Origin: Dermanyssus gallinae
Lineage: Eukaryota > Arthropoda > Arachnida > Mesostigmata > Dermanyssidae
Length of the DNA: 64,000 nt
NCBI GenBank assembly: GCA_003439945.1
Contig: QVRM01002238.1
Location: forward strand, 186,001-250,000
Direction: 5' to 3'
Part shown: in pieces, positions 11,990 to 25,500 of the stretch
Layout of the letters: each line of letters starts with the position of its first letter
Numbering within the stretch: position 1 is the first letter of the stretch
Notes under the pieces: generated by a model
Seen by the model: the letters and a program-made list of their open reading frames with translations, nothing else
Told to the model about the DNA's origin: nothing
The model's database searches: none
Translations under genes and position numbers: made by a program

Positions 11990-13330
11990 GTTATTTTTGA
12001 TTGATTGGTTCTTAAATTGTTTTCAGCCCCCGCAAAATGTTGCGGAAAGTAGAATTCCGAGAGCATCGGAAACCGCCGCTTGCAAGGTTTCTACAATATA
12101 AGGAATAATTTGACTTATCGCGTTTTGAATGAAATCAACGCTGGCGCCAGTAATTATGATGACGCGGGTGTTGGGAAGTACGGATAAAGAAGGTAATACA
12201 CTATGATGATACTGATGCTGTTGGTGGGAATGACCTCAATGAAGACGATGATGACACGGATGGAGATAGAAGTGAAGGTGAAGCTGAGTTGGTTGAGAAT
12301 GATGATGATGATGATGGTCTTTACGTTCGGATGCTAATTGTGAAATGGTGGTGATTAGAGAGGGTGCTATTAGTGGCAGAAGCAATGACAGGCGAATACG
12401 ATAACGACAGTTCGAGTGGACACTGCTCGTACAATTAATTCACACCGAACCCAGTAAACAGTGAACACTTTCACAGTAGTCGAATCCTAAATTGCAAAGG
12501 TTGCTATGCTCACAGATGCTTGTGAGTTTCCACAGTGAAATGCTTACTTTGTCGGTGATTTCTAAGAGCCACACCTGGACATGTTCGCACCGTTGAGATC
12601 GAAACGTCCTTCTCCGTTACGCCTTATACGGAGGCCACACGGTTGGACATCAAGCAAAACTCGGTGCTCCAGAAATGATCTTTCTTTACGTTCGTCCGTA
12701 GTTCGTCTGAAGCGGTCGCCTGCACTTCGAGTAGAATGGCATCTAACGGTCCCGGTGTTCCCAGTGTTTTAAGCGCCAATGTGACGTCCAAATATTTTTT
12801 TATGGAAAAAATGCGTTACGCACTTTTTTTTATGGGAGAAATGCGTTACGCGCAATCGGACACCGCCATGGATGTGGGCCGAACAGTGTTGGACTCGCCG
12901 CAAGACTACCGGCGTTACCGACTAAAACTCCGGGTTTTCGATGTTCTGAAAGCCGCAGTCTCTCGTAAGATTCACTCCAGACCTCCCAGATCTTCTGTTT
13001 ATACTACTATGGGTAGGTAAGAGCGGTGGGTGCCTACCGGAGCAATGGGCCGAGGTCACCCGCGGGGAAGGTTGATTAGAACCATTCAGTTCCACGTCTC
13101 TGTGTTCTCTTACGCCGTCATCTTTCATGACGGGAAACCTTTGCAGGCGTATTCGGGCGAGTCGCCATTTTTCCTCGAGGACTTCCTATGCTGTTTGAGC
13201 CCCAACTTCCCAGCCGCTAGTCGTTTTGCTGATGAATTGAGGGAAATCCTTCATGCTGATTCTCGGCATGTATGGACGTCCAAATATGTTAATCGAATTG
13301 TTGACAGTGCTCTGTGGGTGCATATATATA

Positions 13331-13369
<39 letters not shown>

Positions 13370-15020
13370 CTATCACGCCGGTCGCTTGCTTAATGCCGTC
13401 CTCTGTCCTGATATATTGCAATAGCCCAATAGTGTTCTCTGTTTCAGCAGCATATATGTAGTAACAGGGTGAGAGTGACTGTGCATTTGCTCAAGTAGGC
13501 AAGCTCAGTACGCATGGAAAACGTAGACATGATTATTGCAGAGCCGTTGTCCAAAACCTTAATAGCCAACTAGTATGGCTATCTCTGCCACAGTGAATAC
13601 GTTCAAATCACTGATGTTTTTTTGTGCTGGAAGAGACATACAATATGACCTACTAGCTGACACAGAGTGCTCGACCACGTATCCGCACCTTGGCCAAACA
13701 CAGAAACAACAGTTTCTCAATACCGCCAATTATACATCTTTGCGATTTCACACAAAGGCTATGTGGTCGATCGTTATCGTCGAACTCACGAGTCACAATT
13801 TCTTAGCATGCCGTCGCCGCCACACATTTGGATGGTTCTGTGGCAAGCGACAAAGAAAGCAACAAAAACATGGTGTGCCACGTGTACTGAAGCCGGGGGT
13901 GGCTGGGTTGACGACCGTATCAGAGCCTAGAAGTAATAGAGTCAGTACTATATTGTTTCACGCGATGTTTGTTTTTTGGCGTCCTCCTTCGTGTTTGTTT
14001 AACCTCTGCCTCTTTATTTTTACGACCAATAGAAGGGAGATAGGAGACGAAAAAACGAACACGACTTATCTACTAGCACCGTTTTAGAATAAGCTGTTCG
14101 AACGACTCGCAAAGAGTGATTTTTCCGGTTTTACTTCTAGGTGTGCCCACGAGGCAATGTAACTGTCTCCGTAGTGTGATCACGCTACGGTTGCTCATAT
14201 CGTCGCTGTTGTTTCGCTGCCACCGCGTGTCGGCTTTAGCAGCCCTAGTTTTACGTTGTATTCGTTGCGTTCGCTAACAGAGAGGCGGGGGTGGTTGGAA
14301 AGAGATCGCGGGGTGACGCCCAAGTGGAATTGCTAAAAGAAGAATGCGTCGATGAAGGGACACAGTCATGGGTACAGGGGAACGAGAGACTTACGTATAC
14401 AACTACAAAGCGCGCACATACACACATCGGGAAACACTAAAGGACAAGCGCACAAGCGTACACCCGTCCGGAGAGCATACATATCCCAACACATAGCGCA
14501 TAATCGGGACCGTCGATTCTGGATGCAAATTTAGAGAACTTCATTCCAATTTGCTTGGGATGCTCGACTATAAAACGCACGACGCACGACGAACACCTAG
14601 CCTTGACAGCATTCAAATGCTCGTATCTCTCCAGGGAGACAAAGCTAATATAAAAGGTTCTTCTTTTTCTTCTTATTTATGTAATTTTCTTTCTTTCTCT
14701 GTCCGTTCGCATATGTACGTAAATACGCGTTTTCTCTGTGCATTTGTGTTTTTTTCTGTCCGTTTTGAGGCAAATGGCAATGAAGCACTTGCTTGTCAGT
14801 GCGGACGAATTTAACAGGCGGTTCTGCCCTGCTAGTAATTTATTAGCTCATCTTTTGCCATACACCAGGTCGACACACGCTACAATCAATGACCAAACCA
14901 GCAGGTACTCGATAGTATGCGTGGTGCTATTATAACAAATAGGTTTTAGGAGAAAGTTTCTCCGTTCGTCTGCGCTAATCACCCCTTAAACAGCAACCGG
15001 CTTTGCGCTGCAGAAGAAGC
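11990..15020. other. non-coding DNA
   Basis: A (GAT)n patch at about 12180-12330, a 28-30-bp tandem duplication at 12795-12851 and a (TA)n run at 13321-13366. Two overlapping frames at 13575-14087 (170 codons) and 13667-13930 show no recognisable domain and neither is preferred. Confidence 0.5.
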
Positions 15021-15024
15021 TGTT

Positions 15025-15177
<153 letters not shown>

Positions 15178-15179
15178 AC

Positions 15180-16380
15180 AAGAGAGAGCAAGTCTTAACT
15201 CTTCTGTCGCGTTTGTCCAGGAAGATTGTAACTGATTCATGAGGTCAGCTATCAAGTGGGCGTCGGTGAATGAGGATTATTTTTTGATCTCCTATACATA
15301 CATGCAGGCAAACTATGAATAGTAGTAGTAGGCGACTTTCTCAAAAGCCAAAATACAACAAGATTATATGTGCTGACTTTTCAACAAAAGAGCCTTGATG
15401 ATGAAGATGATGAATGAATGTCTGTCAAACAAATTGTTGTGGCTATATTCGTCAGGCAACAATAAGTCCTGCTGTTTTTTGTTTATTTCGTTACTACGTT
15501 GTTGTTTTTGTTGTTGTTACTGTTGCTACGAGTACCACTTTGTTGTTACAGCCTACTCGCTCTTACTCTCTCTCTCTCTCTCTCTCTCTCTCCCTGTCTT
15601 ACTGTCATAGCTGCTTGTTGCTCTCAATTGATAGCTGACAAGGATCGTGTCATTACTACCACGAACCGTTGTTTGCAGCTGGAGTCCGAATCTCTCGATC
15701 CAGCGGTGCCGCACGCTCAGGCAGCTAAAAGGGCAAAGTGGATAAGGCTACGTTGGCCGAATGTATTAGGCATTAGGCAGGATGTTCATTGAACAAGCGC
15801 AATACGACCGCTAGCTCACCCGATGCATGCTATAAACCTGTCCTGCGCGATGCAGTCTATTTCGCCTGCGTCGGAGTCTCCAGCCGCCGATGAAGCGCGG
15901 CGAAAGGTGATGGAGGCGCGGCACCTCCCGCGCTCGTCAAGCTGAACAAGTAAACTGCAGGACGACCCCCGTGAACCATGACAACACGCAGTGGTCCCTA
16001 AAGAACAACTCTGCGTCGTCTCCGCGCGTGCCCGGACTTTGCCCCCCCCCCCTCCGTCGAGCATCTGGGGATGGTAGTTCTACTATAACAACTGCTGCTT
16101 ACTACAACTGCAAAATAAGAATACTACGACTACTACTTCCACACTGCTGCTGCTGCACGGTGTTGCTGTTGCACGTTGCAGGAGAACAGAAGTAGAACAA
16201 AAGAAGAATGGATCAGGAAAAAGCGTAGGGTAAAGCGTTACGGGGGTTACGAAACGGGCAGGGCAGGCGAACTCTATTTGGAAAAGATCTAGACGCTGGC
16301 GACGAATATAAGTCACGCTAGCAGACGCCGCAGTGGCCTTGTGTTTTGTTTGATACTCGAAGAAAGCCCAACCAAACCAA
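15180..16380. other. non-coding DNA
   Basis: A (CT)n run near 15563-15592, TTG-rich patches at about 15480-15540 and unique sequence. No gene was recognised. Confidence 0.5.
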
Positions 16381-16382
16381 TT

Positions 16383-16411
16383 CGTCGTCGTCGTTGTCGT
16401 CGTCGTCGTCG

Positions 16412-16479
<68 letters not shown>
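16383..16479. repeat. (GTC)n-(GTT)n trinucleotide array
   Basis: GTC/GTT repeats turn into about 50 bases of pure GTT. Poly-Thr, poly-Leu and poly-Cys frames over it are artefacts. Confidence 0.95.
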
Positions 16480-16783
16480 ACCCGAGCAACAGGCAAGATC
16501 CGAGGACAGTGCACACCGGAGTGGGCTCGTTCAAGACAATTGGACAGAGTTTACGCAGCCGTCGGTGGGAATGATGACGTCGCGGCTGCTGCTGCTGCTG
16601 CTGCTACTGCGACATACGCTTTCGTTCTTGCATTTCTTGCCTTCTCCTTCTTCACCGCCTCCTGCTCTAGTTCGGCGTGCCCTATGTTACACTTTAAATA
16701 GCTTTACAATGCGCATTCGGCAAAGGAACGGAGACACAAGTAATGCCTGCTGGGCCGTAAAAAGCTTAGACCTTAGTCGATGT

Positions 16784-16803
16784 TTATTCACCATTATTGG
16801 TAG

Positions 16804-16848
<45 letters not shown>

Positions 16849-16876
16849 TCGTATATATCAAAATAATGGTGAATAA
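16784..16876. repeat. 15-bp inverted repeat flanking a (TA)n array
   Basis: TTATTCACCATTATT at 16784-16798 and its exact reverse complement at 16862-16876 bracket a TA array (16809-16847). A further TA run is at 16961-16986. Confidence 0.8.
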
Positions 16877-16959
16877 TTATTATTGGCATATATATGATTT
16901 AGTATTCGCTTGAGATGTATACCTAAATACACATGTCATTTCCTGTTAATTAGGGGGCT

Positions 16960-16989
<30 letters not shown>

Positions 16990-16991
<2 letters not shown>

Positions 16992-18565
16992 CCAATGCCA
17001 GGAGAGCAGTTGACCCGCAGCGGACAATCGAGATGTCGATCGTCGATGTGTAACTAACCACTAAAATTAATTTGAATAAATATACAAAGTTTAAGAAATT
17101 GAATGGAATATTTTTAAGCCGAGATACAAATATCGGTAGTAATTTTGATATTATTTATTTAAATAAAATATGAATAAAGGGACATAAGACAGAGCTATAC
17201 TACACTCCAGATTATTTTACATAATTTTGTTATTCCACAAAAATCGAGCTTCATTTATAGATATACATTCATAAAAACTTGATTTTGTAACCAGTGATTT
17301 AACTAACTGTGAGCAGGTTCGATTTAGAATTAACACTAATTCTGGCATATTGGAGACTAATTTAGTGCACACTTACGTCTAATATTAACAAATGACTAAA
17401 TAAAATAAAAATCTATATTTGCGTCTGATATAAATAAATGCTTCGAGAGTAATCTCTATTAAATGTGTAAGGGTGGTAGTGCGATAACTAATGAACTTAT
17501 ACTAGGCGGCCATTATTCTCGCAGAAAATGTATATGCGGGCAGTATGTGGATATAACAACGCTCCAAGAATATTAAATACGTTTTAGAGGCAATGCAAGG
17601 ATAGAATCAGTTACAGGTATCGACCACCACTTCAAACTACTTCACAGTTTTTCAAACATAAGTGATCCCAATATAAAAATGTATAGAGATACCGATTATG
17701 CTGCCCTGGCAATCTCTATTTCAAGAATATTCTATATATATTTTATATCTATAATATAATATATTTGTTCTATATATTGCTGCGACACATTTAACTGAAT
17801 CAGTTCAAAATATAACTACATTACGCTCCAAGGAAATAACTGTACAAAAAAGAAAGCGTAAGTCATGAAAACCACGGATATATCCAGTCATACTGCAAAG
17901 TACAGAGTATCAAAATAAACTTTTTCGTGAGGTTCGTCATCTGAACTCTACACACCGGGATAAATTAAAATTTAATAGGTGTAGAAATTAACTTGAATTA
18001 TAAGAAGTTTGCGTGAAGAAGACCAAAAATACGCAAGGAGCTCTCAAGAGTATGCTAACCGAGCCCATGAATCCCAATGCTTAGAAGCTTTCGATTAAAG
18101 GTATTCTTAAAGAATCGATTTAAAACAAACTAAATGATCTTAATTGACATTTAGCAGGGATTTTAACTAATTGAATTAAAGAAAAATGTTAGATGAATTG
18201 GTGGCGAAATCCAGTATTAAAACACTTACACTTGGTCTCTAACGCATAACAAATGAAATAATCCTCGAAATACCGTCTTTAACTAAGATACTGCAAACTA
18301 TTGAACTTCTAAAACACTCAACAAGTGAGCAAACTGGTCAAATTTAACGAAACGGGTAAAATATAATGCGGATGTTCTCGCACCATTGTTGGAACATCTT
18401 TACACAATATATTTACTAACTGAAACTTCCCCACGATGTTTAGATTATATTTGGTTACATCTCGCATTAAGGAAATACGATTAGTCATTATCACGTTAGA
18501 CCAATCTATATTACAACTCTATTTGATAAAATTATCGGAAAATTAATTATTATTTGGTTGATTTT
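16990..18565. other. AT-rich DNA, possible decayed LINE 5' part
   Basis: About 1.6 kb of AT-rich sequence without microsatellites. It lies directly upstream of the R1-like reverse transcriptase relic and may be the decayed 5' part of that element, but no endonuclease motif survives well enough to name. Confidence 0.35.
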
Positions 18566-19377
18566 ATTGGAAAAACATATTATCTGTCTGGACAATTTGG
18601 GTTCAGGCAAGGGAAGCAGTAAAAATGTAGTATTTTAGGTCCTTAGACTCTTCGCAGAGAAACACGGTCTACTATCGGTTACACAGTACGGACACGATCT
18701 GTCCTAACTGCAATACATCCCGCAGTAAATAAGGCACATTTGCTACGCATCTCCACCATATAGGCAAGACAGCTCCTCCTGGTCGCTATCCTAGACATTG
18801 AGAACGCCTTCAACAGCTTACCATAGAAAATCATTCTGGACACACTAATACGAAAAAAGGGCTCCGCGTATTTAGTAAAAATTATTTTATGCTACTTCAA
18901 GACACGAACAGTTGGCAACGGTTACTACTTTTCTGGAACATAGTTTACGACGACGTCCTGCGTCTGACAGGCCTTGCCCAAGAAGTGGACACAGTGGCCT
19001 ATAGTGGTTTAGTCGTGCAGACTAAAACTGCCGACGAGCATAATAACTGAAAATAAACAAATGAACAAATTGGCGATCTTACCTATTACCTCACCCAGAT
19101 CCTAACAGAACATGGAAGCTTGTAGTTTCAGTTTGGAAAGGCCTCGTCAGCGACATGCGTGTTCTGCCAACAGACACGTGAGAACACTCCAAGTCAGACA
19201 CTGCTACAGTGCTCGGCCTGGGAGACTGCGCGGTTAACGGCAAGCAGACACGTCCGAGAGAAATGGACCAGGAAGAGAGTCCTACACCACGAGGTCAGCG
19301 AGCCACCTCAAGTTAGCCTAATAGAGTTTGCTGAATACATCGTCTCCAGTAAGCAGGCCTGGAAGCAACTACAGTAA
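18566..19377 (+). pseudogene. decayed R1-clade LINE reverse transcriptase
   Basis: Broken plus-strand frames follow the order of an R1-type reverse transcriptase. YLSGQFGFRQGK (about 18570-18620) corresponds to LSxxQFGFRxGRST. Next is VAILDIENAFNSLP (about 18783-18822), the motif A region with its Asp kept, then YLVKIILCYF. LLFWNIVYDDVLRL (about 18925-18967) is close to the R1 hallmark PLLWNxxYxxVLRL. TVAYSGLVV stands where TVAYADDLVV is expected, so the catalytic Asp pair is lost. The final part has CQQTRENTPSQTLLQCSAW, like the C-terminal CxxC-H-C motif of R1 elements. In-frame stops (for example TAG after NSLP) and a missing stretch before LLFWN show it is dead. Confidence 0.65.
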
Positions 19378-19379
19378 AA

Positions 19380-20110
19380 GAGGCCCTCCAGGAAAAATAC
19401 GAAAAGTGCAAAGAAAGACAGACACTGCTTCTATCCGAGAGCAGAATTTAAAACAAGTGGAGCCTGTTTCACACTTCCTAAACTCATTGGACCGTGGCTT
19501 ATTTAAAACAAAAAAGACCTTAATCAAATCAGTTCAACAGCAAGTAAGTGTATTGTAGTAAGCGCACATGGGCGTATCTGGACGGACTCCAGCGTCGGGC
19601 GCACCCCGGTACGATGACCAACAGAAACGATCGGGATTGGCATTGCAGGTTTCCTGGCGCTAATCTTGACACATTAACGAGAGACGGCGCCACACCACGC
19701 CACCAATTGAGGCAACAGCAGCAGAACCAGAAACGGTAGTGGTAGCGGTAGCAGCAGCAGCAGCGGTGCGGTGTTTTCGCGTAGTGCACGCGCGTGCATA
19801 AATGTCGGCTGTTTGTATGTACATATGTATGTAGAGGGGGCGGGGGGCAGGCATTCATATATATGCTCAGGTACATCTTTCTTTGGATATATGGGCGAGT
19901 GCGTGCATTTACCACAAGAGATCGTTGTGCTGCCGCTACCGCTGCTTTGACAGCCGTTTAGGGCCGAGATCTCGACGACCGTCAATCCTTAGTGCCGCCT
20001 AGATAAACAGCGGCAACCACGCTCGAACGAATCGCCGCTGCTCTATCTCTCGCTCTCACAACTTCTCTCTCTCTCTCGCTTGTGTTTCTCTTTCTTAATT
20101 CGTCTTCTAT
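19380..20110. other. non-coding DNA
   Basis: Unique sequence with short CAG/CAA patches at about 19709-19765. Nothing else was recognised. Confidence 0.5.
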
Positions 20111-20116
20111 CTTTCC

Positions 20117-20119
<3 letters not shown>

Positions 20120-20183
<64 letters not shown>
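20120..20183. repeat. (TA)n microsatellite
   Basis: Pure TA run of about 64 bases. Confidence 0.95.
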
Positions 20184-20186
<3 letters not shown>

Positions 20187-20189
20187 GAA

Positions 20190-23100
20190 CCTATGTCTTA
20201 AAGGAGGTGGAGGGGAGTAGTAGGGGGCACAGATAACAGGCAAGAGAGAGGGGGGGCGATGCAGACGCTGAGCGAATGCAGGGTCGTACAGAAGGAACGG
20301 CTGACCTCCGTTGCTGACTGCGATGTGTATGAAGCCGACCACGGCTACGCTTCACTCATAGCAGCAACAGCAGCCAGCCAGCAGTAATAATAATAATAAC
20401 GCTTCGTTGGGTGTTTCTATGCAAATGCGCCTGTTCACAAACCGGCCGGCCAAACGAAACCATGGTCGTCCCTATTCCATTGGCCACCTCGCAGTCGTAA
20501 CTATCGAACTGAGTGGCCGGCTAATCTGGTTAGCGTGCTGGATACGATGCTCAACGGTCTGTGTGAAATGTATGATCATTGCTACAAGACGACGGCAACG
20601 ACCACATCAACAACAACGACAACAACAACATCACCAACAGCAGCAAGAACAACAACAATAACAAGCACAACAACATCAACGAGGACAACAACATCAACAA
20701 GAACAACAACATTATCAACAACATGGATAACTACAATAACAACATTAATAAGAACAACAACGACATACCGTTACTGCTGTTGCTGGGGTTGCCCTATGCG
20801 TCCCTATGACCATCAACCAAATATCGCCCACATTAAAGGAAGAAGCATCGGCTACGCGCTCGAGACGTCGCCATACGAAGGTGCATCTCGTAGTTAACGA
20901 TCGCCTGCCGATCGCCGGCAAGACAGCAAACTTTAACTACTCCCACTCCTGCTACGACCTACCTCGACGCCGAACCCGTCGCCCGGCTCGGCCCGGCGGT
21001 GGATTCTCCCTTGTCGGAGAGCTCAGCTAACTGGCTGGCCAGCAGCTTCTGCCTCTGGCTGACGTATGCAGACTCAGGCGTAGCACTGGCTGTAGTTGAA
21101 GTTGTAGTAGCAGTAGTAGTAGTAGTAATACGAGTAGCGATCATTGCAATAGATGAAGGTGAGGTTGTAGTACCGCTAAGTGGGGCCTGATTGCCCTGCT
21201 GCTAACTCTGGCCTCTGAACGGTGGCAGTGTGCCAATTTGTATGCCGCATTTGCTGCTGTTGTCGTTGTCAGTGATGCAGACGAAAGACCCACAGAGTAA
21301 GAGTGAAAAGGAGAGAGCTAGAGAGAGAGAGAGAGAGAGAGACGAAAGGAGAGAGAGACGAAGATTCACAGTAGCTGGCGTTATAGCTGTGCATCGCAGT
21401 GGCCAATGCTGGTCGTACTGGTGGCCCGATGTCTGACCCCAACGATTGACCTCTTCTCGGCCTTCTCCACCTCGAGCTCTTCCTCATCCGCCAACCAATC
21501 CAAGATGTTCGGGATCAATGAATTCCTAAGTTGGCAGTCCTCCGACACGGGCACACGACCACCACCCCCGACACCCCCGGCACCCGGTGACTGTGTGCCT
21601 CATACTCGTGTGCCCGGCTGATGCTGTTGCTGTTTTGTTTGCTCTACCGCCCTGTCAAGGGAGGGTGAAGCATTCGATTGGCCGGAGAAGCAGCAGCAAC
21701 GCAAAACGTACGCCCTATCTCGCCCTCTTGATCTTCCTCTAACTCTCTTCTCTCTGTCCCTATTTACGAACCTCTATCTCTCTCTGTCCTTTACCCTCAG
21801 CCATTCCTTTCCTTGCTACCGTTCGATCAATGTATACACTTGCCTATTGGTGTCTATCGAAAGCTGGGGCACATCACCATGTGTGTCCCGCTTGTTATCT
21901 GCTTGTAGCACGGGCGTCAACTTACCCGTCTTAAGGAAAACAGAATTGTCAGTAAGGCGATGGTGACCTTAGCGAAAAACGGTCATATTGCACTCAGTCA
22001 CACGGCAACCCGATTACAACAACTACGGCAATCGTAGTCTTGCTAGGTCGTTGACTTGGCCCTAATTTTCGGCGATGACAGATTGTACCTTTATCGCGGT
22101 ACTCTATCAGGTGCTACTCAGCGACGATCCGATCGAGGCTTTCTTGAGTCAACGAGAAGAGTACACGTTTTAGGGCTCCCAAAGTTAGCGCCTACGAAAA
22201 CGATAGAATAGTAAAAAAATAATAATTTTGTTATTTATCATATCATAGTATGTCATTGCTATTATCAATAGTGACATCCAGCAATTTGCCAACAGCACAC
22301 TTCTGGTGTATTGTGTTGGCACTGCAGCACTAAAAAACGCAGTTTATTACGTTTGTGGCACCCTCAACGAATACTGTCGTCCAACCTAACCTGAGCAGCA
22401 AAGTTAAAGCAACTACTGGTTAATTCGTTGTCACTGCTGTTGTTGTTGTAGCTGCTGTTATTGATACGTAACTGTTTCTTCATACGCGAGCGGGTGGCAA
22501 TATCTACATAACTAGATAACTAGTAGTAGCAGTCGTCGCCTTACTCGATAACAACAATAATAGCAGAAGAAGAAGAAGAAAAAGAAGAAGAAGAAAAATA
22601 ATATAGTTAAGAGCCGCCCTGCGGTGCGGCGGCGGTCGAAGCGAAACGATGCGAGCTTGCACAGTGGTGGCTTCGTCAGTTGTGCCTTCAATGGGCGACT
22701 CGGAGGCATCACTGGGACAGGGGGGGGGGGGGAAGCGTGCATGCCAATCCTCCTCCAGCACACGTGCGTATCGAGGTCACCAAACAAAAACCACTATCGC
22801 TTTCGGAGGCGGGATGGGAGGCTGGCTGGGAAATAAAAGTCGGGGAAAGATAGCCGATATACGTCGCTGTGTAGATGCATCTGTGTTCGAGCATCGTGCA
22901 TAGGTGTATAGGTATGTACGTATGCATTTCAGCATGTCCACGTTTACATGTTTCCTGCCTGTTTGTCATGCCTTCGTACCAGCGTACCGGCGTATCGGAC
23001 GTATCAACCGCTAAGGACAGTCCAGTGTGTTTCTCGGCCTTACAGTGGGGGCAGCTGCAGTAGCAGGCTCCCAATCTCTCTGCCATGATAGTCGTCGTCG

Positions 23101-24260
23101 GCCTAATACTTATACGTACCAGTAATTGCAGCAGTACGGGCTTCAGTAGAAGTCAGGCATAGGAGTTGTTGGTGAAGCGCTAGTTACAACCTTCCGCGTC
23201 CGAGGGCAAGAGCAAGACCGAACTCTGAACTCGCTGGCCCTAAATATCGGGATAGAACAATGCTACTGGCGATGGGCCGAGACATGTGTCTCTGCGGTGT
23301 TAACCGTAACGGGGAATGGGGGCAGGTGTGTTCGTATTGCTTGCAGGTCAATCCCGCAGTAACAACGAGCGCACCTGAACGATTTGACCTAGCTTGGACA
23401 TCGTTGGCGTACAGCTTTTCCCTCCTATCCCACAATCGCACAAGCTACCAACAAGCCACTTCCCGTTAGATGTTGTGTCCTCGAGTTGGCCATGATTTTT
23501 CGGCAGCACGTGAATCTATATACGACGACATGTGTGGTTAAAGCGTCCTGAAACATCTTTCTCTACCAATGATAAATCCGACGATTTGCGGCATATCGCC
23601 ATAATTGTATGGAGACTGGCGTTGTTGTTATTAGTATACAATGCGTCGAAGCTTGCACACGAAACGCTTTATGGTTTTGCTGCATTGCTGTGCCGGTCGC
23701 ACACAGCTTCAGTCCCGTAGACAACACAAATCTATTCTGCCAATTTAGTCTCTCGTCGGTAACGAAAAAGCATACTATCAAGGGAATAGGACTGCTCCAG
23801 TGCCATTCATCTTTTGCTCACATAAAACACACACATATTTTTTGTTGACAACAAGGGTTTTCCTTCAGTATGCATTAACTGAAATATTGCCGATTTTGTA
23901 GAATGCTATGTTAGCATATGTATATGAAGATTGTATAAAATTCCACTGGAATAGGACTTGTGAACGATACGGATGGTCTTATGACTGCTTACCACAAATG
24001 GTGCTCAAAGCCAGCTAATTTAGATTGCCGAAAACAAGAAGTAGATAAATAAATTAATTAAAAAAATATATATATATATATACAACTGTCTGAACATGTT
24101 GTACCACCGTTGGTACCACCATGGCGTACTAATGTTGTAGGCGATTTCGTCTGACACTTACAACTTGTGCTTGTCACTGCTTGTAATTGCTCTATTAGAA
24201 TAGAACAGAATATAATAGAACACGCCGGTACTTGCCGAATAACGGGTGGAACGAGGTTGA
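20190..24260. other. non-coding DNA with AAC/GAA/GA repeats
   Basis: AAC-rich block at about 20600-20770, (GA)n at 21319-21345, GAA-rich block at 22560-22600 and an 11-base G run at about 22719-22731. A short plus-strand frame at about 21450-21600 (MFGINEFLSWQSSDTG followed by a proline run) could be an exon fragment, but the opposite strand is equally open and no splice sites decide it. Confidence 0.45.
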
Positions 24261-24262
24261 AA

Positions 24263-24370
24263 GGCACAAAATGTTATTGTTGTTGGTGTTGTTGTTGTTG
24301 CTGTTGTTGTTGCTGTTGTTGTCGTTGTTGCTGTTGTTGTCGTTGTTGTTGTTGTTGTCGTCGTTGTTGC
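24263..24370. repeat. (TTG/CTG/TCG)n trinucleotide array
   Basis: Imperfect TTG array with CTG and TCG variants. Confidence 0.9.
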
Positions 24371-24489
24371 CGACGCCGCCAACTTGCCTCGACATTCTAC
24401 GGTCATCCTTGCCGCCTGTTCATTACATGATAGTGTTATTTCTAACTGCTTTGACATGTTGTGGTTGTTACAGCTGACCACTTCAACAT

Positions 24490-25030
24490 GTTGTTGTTGC
24501 TGCTGCTGCTGTTAGAATTGTCTTCTATTGGTACTGCTTCTGCCGTTGTTGCTGTTGTATTCGTGCTATTCTATGATTACTATCATTGATAGTTTTCCTC
24601 GCCTTTCCCTGCTTTCAAACCCCACGGCCACTTCAGTGCGCGACCCGCTTCAAACTAAAATCGTTGGTCCCCGCCCAACACCACCACCCCAGTCGGTTTC
24701 GGACGCGGACTTCAGTTGAAGCAGCGCCTTCGTTGCCGCTGCTGCAGGAGCAGCAACGCGACAGCCGCAGTGTTTCTTCCTCACCACTCAAAAAACAATC
24801 TCCTCCTCCTAAAATAGTCATAAAAATGAAATTATGCAGTTGTAACTTTTCCGCTGTTCACGTCAGCGTGGCCAAGCCGCTTCGCGTCTTTGTTTGCTCT
24901 TTATGTATCTATACGGTTTTGCCCTTTCTATCTCTCTCCCCCCCGCCCTCTCTCTGCTTCTATCTCTCGCGTTTCCTCTCGCTGCTCCGCACCCACTGCC
25001 TTCTTTTGTCACACTGTCTTGTGTCTCGCC
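24490..25030. other. pyrimidine-rich non-coding DNA
   Basis: Contains CTG/TTG patches and, towards 25030, a long pyrimidine-rich stretch that could serve as the polypyrimidine tract of the candidate exon at 25033. Confidence 0.4.
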
Positions 25031-25032
25031 AG

Positions 25033-25500
25033 TAAACGATGATATGTTGGAAGCGCCTCGCTCGTCGGCTGCATCGTCCTCCTGTTCACCCTGTTTCTTA
25101 GCTCCCCTCCATCTGCAGGGAAAGCATATCGAAATACCGAGTCCACGAAAACGCCACTCTCCGAGGACGACGACGACAACAACAACAGCTGCAACGACAT
25201 TAACCACAGCAGCAACAAGCGAAATCGGCCCGCGTTCAGGCTCGCAGGCCAACGAAAAAGCTGGCCTAGTATTTACCGACGACTTTTCGATATGCCTCCC
25301 TTACGTCTCAGTTGCTTCTCATTCCACGCGGTGTTTTAGTCTCGTTTATTTTACAATCACAGCGCCAACGACGAGCACTGCCGGCCGGAGACGGTCCTCT
25401 ACAGAGAGGCTGCAATGTATGCATGTGCCCAGCAAAGTATCTGAGCATACATATAAACACTTAGCTATATATATATATATATATATATATATAGCGACAT
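25033..25500 (+). CDS. candidate exon after strong acceptor (unknown product)
   Basis: A long pyrimidine tract ending TCTCGCCAG (25024-25032) is a good splice acceptor. After it only one of three frames is open, and it stays open to a TA microsatellite at about 25465. The peptide begins NDDMLEAPRSSAASSS, has a basic PSPRKRHSP segment and a poly-Thr run coded by ACG/ACA repeats, and then a mixed segment. The donor was not identified; GTATCT near 25437 is a weak possibility. No domain was recognised. Confidence 0.3.
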
